This document shows, one piece after another, positions 1 to 6,091 of a stretch of DNA of 7,753 nt; the stretch's first letter is position 1, and each line of letters begins with the position of its first letter. The notes beneath the pieces are model-generated. The model had not been told where the DNA came from and did not search any database. It saw only the letters and a list, made by a program, of their open reading frames with translations. The stretch is from Clostridia bacterium (lineage in GTDB: Bacteria > Bacillota > Clostridia > Christensenellales > Borkfalkiaceae): the NCBI GenBank assembly GCA_017646945.1, contig JAGCLN010000223.1, forward strand, positions 1-7,753, written 5' to 3'. The position numbers and the translations under genes were made by a program.

Positions 1-1
1 A

Positions 2-1438
2 GAGTTTGTTATCGTTCCCAAAGATATTACTATTAATTGGAACAAGAGCACGTTTACTTATAACGCCCAAAATCAAAGGCCTACGGCAACGGCTGTTGGT
101 TTATGCGAAAGCGATACTTTAATGTTCAATTATAGTGGAGAAGGCAAAGTTGTAGGCAATTATACGATAACTGCGACCATAGTAAACAATAACAACTATA
201 TTATTAGCGGTGAGAATTCTTTAGATTTCAGCATTGTTCAAAAAGACGTTTCGTTAACGTGGACAAATACTACTTTAACGTATAACGGCAAGGCGCAAAA
301 GCCTAATGCAACGGTAATCGGCGTATGTGCGGGCGATACTTGTAACGTAATCGTTACCGGAGAACAAATAGAAGCAGGTTCTTATACTGCAACGGCAGAA
401 ATATCTAACGATAACTATAATTTAAGCGCAAATACGAAGAATTTTAATATTGGTAAAAAAGGACTTACCATAACCGTTAATCCGCACACTATTACTTACG
501 GTGATGCGCCAAGCAATAACGGCGTTTCGTATAGCGGTTTTGTAAACGGCGAAGATGAAAGCGTTTTAACTGGTTCTTTAAATTACGGATACGTTTACGT
601 ACAATACGCCAACGTAGGTACTTACAATATGACTGCTAGTGGCGTAACTGCAAAGAACTATAACGTTACGTATAAATCAGGAACTCTTACCGTAAAGGCA
701 AGACCGATAACCGTTACAATCGACAATAAAACAAGTATTTACGGAAAAGCGGTTGAAACACTTACCGCAAGTATTACCCAAGGCACTGCCGTTGGGGGAG
801 ATGATAATTTGTACAAATTACCGGAAGTCGTAACGACTAATTCAACCGTTGGCGAGTACGTAATTAAAGGTAATACAACTAATACTAACTACGATATAAC
901 GTTTATAAACGGCGTGTACTCTATTACAAAGGCAACTCTTACCGTTACTGCAAATAGCGTATGTGAAGTCGTTTACGGCAGTAATCCTAACATTGAAAGT
1001 TGCGTTGAAGTAACAACTAACAATGGTAAGAGCGTTACAGTAACTTACAATCACGGCGTAACTTCAACTACTAACGTTGGCGAATATGGTTATACCGTAA
1101 ACTACGATACCGTAAACTACGAACTTATCAAGGTAAACCCCGAAAACTTCAAGATTGTTGTTAAGGCAAAAGCGGTAACTATTTCTTGGCAAGTTAATGC
1201 GGAATATGGTTTAGATAATTACGCTCAATTAAAGCCTAACGTTGAAGGCGCAACTTTAAACAACTTGCAATTAAGTTATACCTATCAAGCGGTTAGCGGT
1301 TTGGGTGGACAAGTGGTTAACAACGTTCCCGTAGCAGGCGGAACTTATATCGTAACAATTTCGTCAACCAATGCAAACTACGAATTATCCGGTTTACTTT
1401 CAACCCAATTCGTAATAGTAGTACCCGTTCAAGAATAA
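2..1438 (+). CDS. MBG/YDG-type repeat protein, probable surface or secreted protein (5' end outside window)
   Basis: The frame is open from base 2, so the true start lies upstream and the ATG at 122 is an internal Met (visible residue 41). The visible 478 residues are almost wholly tandem beta-rich units of about 70-90 residues. They have the MBG/YDG hallmarks: openings such as KDVSLTW, TYNGKAQKP or TYGD, a central VGxY/AGxYT turn, and endings such as NYxIxxxxxxFxI or GTLTVKA. Such repeats are known from large bacterial surface and adhesin-like proteins, where they act as stalks or ligand-binding modules; the ligand cannot be told here. The C-terminus ends in a short polar tail (VVPVQE) directly after the last strand. 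There is no LPxTG motif, no hydrophobic anchor and no sorting domain, so any signal peptide or membrane segment would have to lie in the missing N-terminus. The repeat family is fairly sure; location and role are inferred. Confidence 0.85.
   Translation, partial: EFVIVPKDITINWNKSTFTYNAQNQRPTATAVGLCESDTLMFNYSGEGKVVGNYTITATIVNNNNYIISGENSLDFSIVQKDVSLTWTNTTLTYNGKAQKPNATVIGVCAGDTCNVIVTGEQIEAGSYTATAEISNDNYNLSANTKNFNIGKKGLTITVNPHTITYGDAPSNNGVSYSGFVNGEDESVLTGSLNYGYVYVQYANVGTYNMTASGVTAKNYNVTYKSGTLTVKARPITVTIDNKTSIYGKAVETLTASITQGTAVGGDDNLYKLPEVVTTNSTVGEYVIKGNTTNTNYDITFINGVYSITKATLTVTANSVCEVVYGSNPNIESCVEVTTNNGKSVTVTYNHGVTSTTNVGEYGYTVNYDTVNYELIKVNPENFKIVVKAKAVTISWQVNAEYGLDNYAQLKPNVEGATLNNLQLSYTYQAVSGLGGQVVNNVPVAGGTYIVTISSTNANYELSGLLSTQFVIVVPVQE
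20..1435 (+). repeat. Six tandem MBG-like protein repeats
   Basis: Approximate unit borders, read from the translation, are 20-241, 242-460, 461-703, 704-934, 935-1171 and 1172-1435. Units 1, 2 and 6 share a Trp-containing first strand (DITINW, DVSLTW, AVTISW). Units 3 to 5 start with an LTV/ITV strand followed by a YG pair (TITYGD, SIYGKA, VVYGSN). Units 1 and 2 are the most alike, also in DNA: both carry a TATAACG...GCCTA...GCAACGG stretch and encode a Cys near the motif xxGD/ESDT. The other units are diverged in DNA, so the array looks old rather than freshly duplicated. Borders are good to a few residues. Confidence 0.75.
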
Positions 1439-1447
1439 GCCGTTTTT

Positions 1448-1454
1448 AAAGGAG
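1448..1454 (+). promoter_or_regulatory. Shine-Dalgarno AAAGGAG for the zinc-ribbon gene
   Basis: A strong AAAGGAG lies 6 nt before the ATG at 1461, inside the 22-nt gap after the MBG gene stop. It fixes the start of the next gene. No hairpin terminator is visible in this gap, so read-through from the MBG gene is possible. Confidence 0.85.
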
Positions 1455-1460
1455 ATTATT

Positions 1461-2618
1461 ATGAAATGCACACAAATTAACTGTGGAAAAACGTTTGTTA
1501 AACCGTTGGCGTTGTATAACGGGGCAATAGTTTGTCCGCATTGTAAAAAGGAACTTTCAGTAGTTTCAGAATTTAAAATAACGGTTAGAAACCAAGAGTT
1601 TTACAATTTTTCTGAACTTTATCTTCACAGGTATTTATCGCCAAAGTCTCAAGACGGTATACGTACTTCTTGTAAGTTAAAGCCGGAAGAAATGGTCGAA
1701 CTTGCTATTGATAACTGCAATCTTGCTGCAAAAGAAGGCAATCCTTTTGCAGTTTATAGAATGGGTTACTACAACGAATATTTCTTGGAAGCCAAGCGTA
1801 GTGAAAACGATAGAATCCGCGTTGCTTTTAACTATTACGCATCGCTTTGTTATAGCGATAAAAAGTCTATCAACGTTGAACAGGGCGCTCGTTCAATGAC
1901 GAGCGAAGAGTTTGAAACGCTTAAATATCAAGCGGCGATTGCCCTATTAAATCTTTACGCGCATCATCCCCAAGCGTTAAAGGGCGCAGAAAGATATGAT
2001 TATGAAAAGAACAAACAAAGAATTACATCCATTTACGGAGACGTTCCTGCTGAAGTAAACGTAAACAAAAAGCGTTCGGGCAGTAAGGTGCAAAACGTGT
2101 TCAAGGTGTTATGTTCTTGCCTTAATAAAAATAGAGCGCCACTTTGGGGTCTGTTTATGATAAGCGGCTTAGAACTTAAAGAGTTGTTTACCTTTAAAAA
2201 GGATATAAAGGATAAAAAGCCGGAACTATTTAAGCTTATTGCAAAGGGCATTGAACTTAGATATTTGCCGTGTGATGCAGAAGGCGTTATCACGCAGGAC
2301 TTAGATGAAAGATACTTTATCAACCTTCCTGACAACGAAGGAAGAGTTAAAGATATTTTATTAGAGATTAAAGACGAACAAAACCTTTATTTATATTTAT
2401 TCAACTCAAAAGGCGGGCACGAATACTTATCTTCTTCTCAAATAAAGAAGATAGGCTCAAAACTATCACATAACAAATACGAAGCAGTTTGTTCCTTAAT
2501 AGATTATTCCGCGCAAGAATATCTTTTCTTTGATGATGATATTGTCGTTTTCAAAAAGGGTGGAAAGATTGAAAAATGTGTAGACATGCTCGTTGAAAAA
2601 ATTTCAGGAGATGAATAA
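1461..2618 (+). CDS. Zinc-ribbon protein with Sel1/TPR-like helical segment, function unknown
   Basis: This 385-aa predicted cytoplasmic protein has no signal peptide or membrane segment. Residues 1-30 form a C4 zinc ribbon: Cys3 and Cys8, then Cys25 and Cys28 in a CPHC knuckle. Residues about 75-170 are helical. They include one good Sel1-like unit near 82-102 (AI..CNLAAKEGN..AVYRMGYY), in which the A-A-x-x-G-N-x-x-A spacing is typical, and then a less regular helical stretch. Residues about 200-260 are rich in Lys. The last part (about 285-385) mixes strands and helices and matches nothing I recognise. Sel1 and TPR repeats usually bind proteins, so an adaptor or scaffold role is inferred. 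A strong Shine-Dalgarno supports the ATG. The stop is only 2 nt from the next start, so the two are probably co-translated and functionally linked. Confidence 0.8.
   Translation: MKCTQINCGKTFVKPLALYNGAIVCPHCKKELSVVSEFKITVRNQEFYNFSELYLHRYLSPKSQDGIRTSCKLKPEEMVELAIDNCNLAAKEGNPFAVYRMGYYNEYFLEAKRSENDRIRVAFNYYASLCYSDKKSINVEQGARSMTSEEFETLKYQAAIALLNLYAHHPQALKGAERYDYEKNKQRITSIYGDVPAEVNVNKKRSGSKVQNVFKVLCSCLNKNRAPLWGLFMISGLELKELFTFKKDIKDKKPELFKLIAKGIELRYLPCDAEGVITQDLDERYFINLPDNEGRVKDILLEIKDEQNLYLYLFNSKGGHEYLSSSQIKKIGSKLSHNKYEAVCSLIDYSAQEYLFFDDDIVVFKKGGKIEKCVDMLVEKISGDE
2606..2610 (+). promoter_or_regulatory. Shine-Dalgarno AGGAG for the coiled-coil gene
   Basis: AGGAG lies 10 nt before the ATG at 2621, inside the last codons of the upstream gene. 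The spacing is slightly long. A nearer ATG at 2611 is in another frame that closes quickly, so 2621 is the supported start. Placement inside the preceding gene points to coupled translation. Confidence 0.7.
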
Positions 2619-2620
2619 TA

Positions 2621-4123
2621 ATGGATGTAAAAAATATAATCAATTGTTTTCAAACAAATGGAATAAGTTATCCGCCGGAATTTTCAACGGTTGAAAAGGA
2701 CGGGTGCATTAAGGTTTATGAAGGTATTTACAATAAAAACCTTGAAAAAATTGATGCTTTGGTAAGGTATGGTAGCAATAATGGTTTTAGTAACGACCTT
2801 AAAAATACTATAACTAAGCTTACTAAATTAACCGTTAAAATTTGCCAAGAAAAGAAAGCAAAAAAACACGAAAAATATATAAGTGAATCAGAAAAGATTT
2901 ACATCGAGGGGGAAAAATGTATGAAAGACAAAAGCGTTCAATTTGATATGGTTGCTAAAGTAAACCTTCACATTGACAAGTATATTTCAGGCATGGAAGT
3001 TCTTATTAGTATGGACGTTGCCGAAGACCGTAAGCCCGTGCTTGTAAAAGGCATTGATAAATGCAAAGAGTTAAAAAAGATTTTGGCTGACGTTATGAAC
3101 AATTCAACTCAATCGGCGTTAGACCAAGCGAAAAGCATAATTTTAGAACTTCAAGAATGGTCGGTTGTAGTTGCTAATAAAATGCACGATGATAGCGATT
3201 TAATTTATTTAGATAAGGCTATCGAAGTTGCTAAACAATGGAAAGATAATCGCGAAGTAGTTAAAACCGGTATGTTTGTAAAGAATAACAAGGTTGAAGA
3301 TATTAGCGCGCTTGATTTTTATGAAGATAATCTTTCTATGATAGGTAAAAGCAACGTTGTTTTAAGAGAAATTGATATCTTCAAGAACAACCTTGCCGAA
3401 TATAAAGAAATGGCTATCGGCAACGGCGTTGAAGACCTTAAAGAAAAACTTCAAGCGAAGAAGGATGAAAAGGCTAAGTTTGAAGCGGAAAAGAATGAGT
3501 TAGTCGTTAAATTCCAAAACGGCGAAATTTCTAAAATGGACCTTTATCAAGAATGCGTTGATATCGACCAACAAGTAAACGATATTAAAGAAGATATTGA
3601 AGACCTTAAATTCGAAATTGAAAACAAGAAAGATTCTTCTCGTTCTACCGGCAAGGTTGTAAGTATTTTAGAATCTTTAAACAACCAAGTTTTAGAATAT
3701 AAAGCAGACCCCATTTACCTTGCGCTTTTAGGTGAAGAACTTGACTTTAATAAACTTACTCAAGTTATGCGTGGCGCAGGCACAGATGCTGATATCGAAT
3801 ACGTGCTTGGCGTTCAAAGAATTCTAGACCGCGTTAAAGATAGAAGAAGGAAAATGGATGTAATTTTCGTTGAAGAAACGGCCAGAAAATTAAATGCAAG
3901 ACACGAGAAACACAGAAAGGAAAGACAGGAACGTTTGGACGCGCAAATCAAAGAACGCAACGACCAAATGGTAGAAAACCAAGCAAAAGCAGACGAATAC
4001 CTTGCTAATTTACTTGGCAACACACAAAAACCCAATGCCGATCCACTTGTAAACAATAACTCTCAAAGAGAAAGCGTTGCAGAAGAAAACATCCGTGTCG
4101 CTTTAGATAACGACGATTTATAA
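2621..4123 (+). CDS. Charged coiled-coil-rich protein, function unknown
   Basis: This 500-aa protein is not one I recognise as a named family. It has no signal peptide, membrane segment or nucleotide-binding motif. Most of it reads as long amphipathic helices rich in Lys, Glu and Asp. The clearest coiled-coil stretch is about residues 246-337, broken near 297-310 by a turn (FQNGEISKMDLYQE) that faintly recalls the short SHOCT helical motif. Residues 365-400 are less charged and may form a small folded unit. Residues 400-460 are a strongly basic/acidic single-helix-like stretch (RVKDRRRK, EKHRKERQERLD). The last 35 residues are Asn-rich and probably disordered. A scaffold or oligomerisation role is inferred from this make-up. 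It is followed after 10 nt by the pseudo-AAA/peptidase gene, which suggests the products act together. Confidence 0.8.
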   Translation: MDVKNIINCFQTNGISYPPEFSTVEKDGCIKVYEGIYNKNLEKIDALVRYGSNNGFSNDLKNTITKLTKLTVKICQEKKAKKHEKYISESEKIYIEGEKCMKDKSVQFDMVAKVNLHIDKYISGMEVLISMDVAEDRKPVLVKGIDKCKELKKILADVMNNSTQSALDQAKSIILELQEWSVVVANKMHDDSDLIYLDKAIEVAKQWKDNREVVKTGMFVKNNKVEDISALDFYEDNLSMIGKSNVVLREIDIFKNNLAEYKEMAIGNGVEDLKEKLQAKKDEKAKFEAEKNELVVKFQNGEISKMDLYQECVDIDQQVNDIKEDIEDLKFEIENKKDSSRSTGKVVSILESLNNQVLEYKADPIYLALLGEELDFNKLTQVMRGAGTDADIEYVLGVQRILDRVKDRRRKMDVIFVEETARKLNARHEKHRKERQERLDAQIKERNDQMVENQAKADEYLANLLGNTQKPNADPLVNNNSQRESVAEENIRVALDNDDL

Positions 4124-4133
4124 TTTTTTAAAA

Positions 4134-6089
4134 ATGATTATTCCTGAAGAACTTGACCGTATTAACGGCATATATCATATTAGTCAAGATATAGACCAGT
4201 TAAGCGGTGGATTAGACGTATTAAACGATATATTACAAAATAGACAGCCTCGCCCTAATTATAGAAAAAGCGCGGAGGCTCTTTCCTATCGAGTTGATGC
4301 AAAGATTTTAGCGTTAAAATATTTTGACGGCGGTTATTTAGAAGAAGATTATCTTCCGCTTGTAGAAAAGATTAATGAGTATATTGCGATATCTGAAAGG
4401 GAAGAGTATGCTAAAACGCTTTCGCTTTTAAACAATCTTTTGGCAGTTGCTAAAAGCGTTCATACGGCTATGAGCGGCGCCGATGGTGAAATATATCGTA
4501 TGCAAGATGAAGACGGCAATCCCACCACTAACGACAGGGCTGAACTCGAAGCGTTCGCAAAGGCGTTTAGGCAAAGAGCGGATTCTTTATCTGACCTTAC
4601 GGATACCGCAACGCTATTTGGCGAAGGCGTTAAAATGAAAGACGTAAAGGCTGATGCAATCAAAGACCTTTTAGCAGTAGCGCATTGGGCGGAAAAGATT
4701 TTAGAAAAGGCAAATTCTAAAGAAAAAGAGCAATTTATAAGCGAGAATTTTTCTTCGCTTGACGATAAAGAAGGGCTTAAAATTTTCACCTACTATCCAC
4801 CTCTTCCGGATAAAGAAAAAACAACGGCAAAAACTTTGGTTGTAATGTCGCCTTTTTTTGAAGAGGTAATTTTATTCGCGCGAGCGTTTGCAAAAGAAAT
4901 GGGGATTAAGTTTTCCATAGTTTCCGCATCGGCGTTTTCTAACAAGAGCGATGATTTTATAAAAGACCTTTTTGAAGAGTTAGCAAAGGATAAAATAAAC
5001 CTTATAATAACTGGCGTTCACGGATATAATTACGATAATAAAAGGGTTCTTATCGAAACCGTTTTGCGTTATTCTAAGCAAAATGGCGAAGTTTTCTTAG
5101 TTGATGATTACGGCGATAGGCAAGTTTACGATTTAGCGTATGATATAACTAAGCAAAACGAAGATTTATCTTATACCGACGTTTCCTATAAGTATTTAAC
5201 AATGCCTAACTATAACTTTGTTATTTCAGAAATGGAAGAACTTGGTATGATAAACGGTTCAGAATACGCGTATATTCAAAACAATATGGCGTTTATGGGT
5301 TACGTTGGATTTAACGTTGCTCATTCGCTATTCGTTCAGGGTAGGACTTGGAAAGATGAAATTATAAATATTTCTCGCCGAAACGAAGGTAATTGCCAAG
5401 CATATTTAAGAAGGATTCCCTCTCAACAACAGTTGATAGACGTAGGCTGGAAGAATTTGGAACTTGCGCGCAACGTTGATACCAGAAAGGAAAACTTTGA
5501 TTACGACTCTATCAAAGATATTAACGTTAAAAACGTTAAAAAGATACTTTCGCTTGGAACGAGTTTATTTGCAAAGTGCGGTCTTATAGTTAAATACTGT
5601 ATTTTAGCCGGTGACGACGTTTCTTCTTGGCAACGCGTTGAAAGACAGCAAAAAGAAGATAGAATTAACAATGCAACTCGTTTAGTAGCGCATCTTCTTA
5701 ACTGTGAAAACGAGCCGGAAGTAAAGGTTGTTCCTTTATCGGAATGGGAAAGCAAAGGCGCAGGCGGGCTTTGTTGTGACGGCGGAAAGCGTATTTTATA
5801 TCGTGAAGACTGTTGCGATAGCGTTGACTGGCTTATGGATGCTATTTGCCACGAGTGTTACCACTCTTTCCAACATACTTTACAGTATCGCGGTTGGCAA
5901 GAATGGCATTGGACGGAACTTGGGGTTACCGAGTATCGCGTTCCCGAATGGGATTATAATTTTTGTAGGTACAAATCTATTGGTTCAACTGCGTATATGA
6001 TTCAGGTGGTTGAAAGCGATGCAAGAGCGTTTGCAAAAGATTGCCTTATGCAAAGCGAAGGGCGTTGGCAACTTATAGATTGGGAGTAA
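4134..6089 (+). CDS. Putative zinc metallopeptidase with degenerate AAA+-like domain
   Basis: This 651-aa protein has no signal peptide or membrane segment. Residues 1-215 are mostly helical and unrecognised. Residues about 233-330 read like an AAA+ core: after beta strand TLVVM comes LFARAFAKEMGIKFSIV, then a sensor-like DDFIKDLFEELAKDKINLII. However, the P-loop position holds SPFFEEVI instead of GxxxxGKT, and the Walker B place holds TGVHGY instead of an acidic pair, so ATP hydrolysis there is unlikely. Residues about 500-651 look like a zinc peptidase: His573, Glu574, His577 and His581 (HECYHSFQH), with Glu627 in ESDARAFA as a plausible third ligand. That pattern resembles the M78 (ImmA/IrrE) HExxHxxxH...ExxAxxFA layout; homology is not proven. 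Six Cys (547, 548, 560, 561, 572, 575) precede or flank the active site. No other Met start lies near 4134 and no Shine-Dalgarno is seen. The metallopeptidase call is likely, the substrate is unknown. Confidence 0.8.
   Translation: MIIPEELDRINGIYHISQDIDQLSGGLDVLNDILQNRQPRPNYRKSAEALSYRVDAKILALKYFDGGYLEEDYLPLVEKINEYIAISEREEYAKTLSLLNNLLAVAKSVHTAMSGADGEIYRMQDEDGNPTTNDRAELEAFAKAFRQRADSLSDLTDTATLFGEGVKMKDVKADAIKDLLAVAHWAEKILEKANSKEKEQFISENFSSLDDKEGLKIFTYYPPLPDKEKTTAKTLVVMSPFFEEVILFARAFAKEMGIKFSIVSASAFSNKSDDFIKDLFEELAKDKINLIITGVHGYNYDNKRVLIETVLRYSKQNGEVFLVDDYGDRQVYDLAYDITKQNEDLSYTDVSYKYLTMPNYNFVISEMEELGMINGSEYAYIQNNMAFMGYVGFNVAHSLFVQGRTWKDEIINISRRNEGNCQAYLRRIPSQQQLIDVGWKNLELARNVDTRKENFDYDSIKDINVKNVKKILSLGTSLFAKCGLIVKYCILAGDDVSSWQRVERQQKEDRINNATRLVAHLLNCENEPEVKVVPLSEWESKGAGGLCCDGGKRILYREDCCDSVDWLMDAICHECYHSFQHTLQYRGWQEWHWTELGVTEYRVPEWDYNFCRYKSIGSTAYMIQVVESDARAFAKDCLMQSEGRWQLIDWE
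4833..5123 (+). other. AAA+-like domain lacking Walker A and Walker B residues
   Basis: This segment covers residues 234-330 of the metallopeptidase-like protein. The helix after the expected P-loop (FARAFAKEMGIKF) and the later DLFEELAKDK.NLII strand line up by eye with FtsH/AAA proteases (LARAVAxExGVPF ... DLFxxAKxxxPxIIF). The catalytic Gly-Lys-Thr and Asp-Glu are absent. The assignment comes from pattern reading only; a structure-based comparison would be needed to be sure. Confidence 0.5.
5850..6035 (+). other. Zinc-peptidase active-site region (HExxHxxxH ... ExxxRAFA)
   Basis: Codons for His573, Glu574 and His577 lie at 5850-5864, His581 at 5874-5876 and the likely third ligand Glu627 at 6012-6014. 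The segment before the motif (WLMDAICHE) gives a hydrophobic helix typical of gluzincin active-site helices. The distal ESDARAFA resembles the M78-type ExxAxxFA helix. Confidence 0.75.
6082..6086 (+). promoter_or_regulatory. Shine-Dalgarno GGGAG for the helicase gene
   Basis: GGGAG sits in the last two codons of the peptidase gene, 5 nt before the ATG at 6092. This fixes the helicase start and indicates coupled translation of the two genes. Confidence 0.75.
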
Positions 6090-6091
6090 AA

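Noticed and set aside
842..1054. 70-codon open frame on the - strand inside the MBG gene
   Set aside because: Antisense to conserved repeat units; no supporting features.
20..1435. Repeat array as CRISPR or mobile-element repeats
   Set aside because: Units are about 220-260 bp, diverged in DNA, and conserved as in-frame protein repeats with no spacer pattern.
122..1438. ATG at 122 as the true start of the MBG protein
   Set aside because: The same frame is open to base 2 and encodes the front half of the first repeat, so 122 is an internal Met.
2033..2335. 100-codon open frame on the - strand
   Set aside because: Antisense to the zinc-ribbon gene, with no family resemblance.
4124..4133. T-run before 4134 as a rho-independent terminator
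   Set aside because: No GC-rich hairpin precedes the T-run, and the next gene starts immediately.
4460..4789. 109-codon open frame on the - strand
   Set aside because: Antisense shadow of the peptidase gene; Ser/Leu-rich translation typical of reversed Glu/Lys-rich coding sequence.
5728..6000. 90-codon + strand frame with a hydrophobic product
   Set aside because: Overlaps the HExxH active-site region of the peptidase gene in another frame; no gap or separate role supports it.
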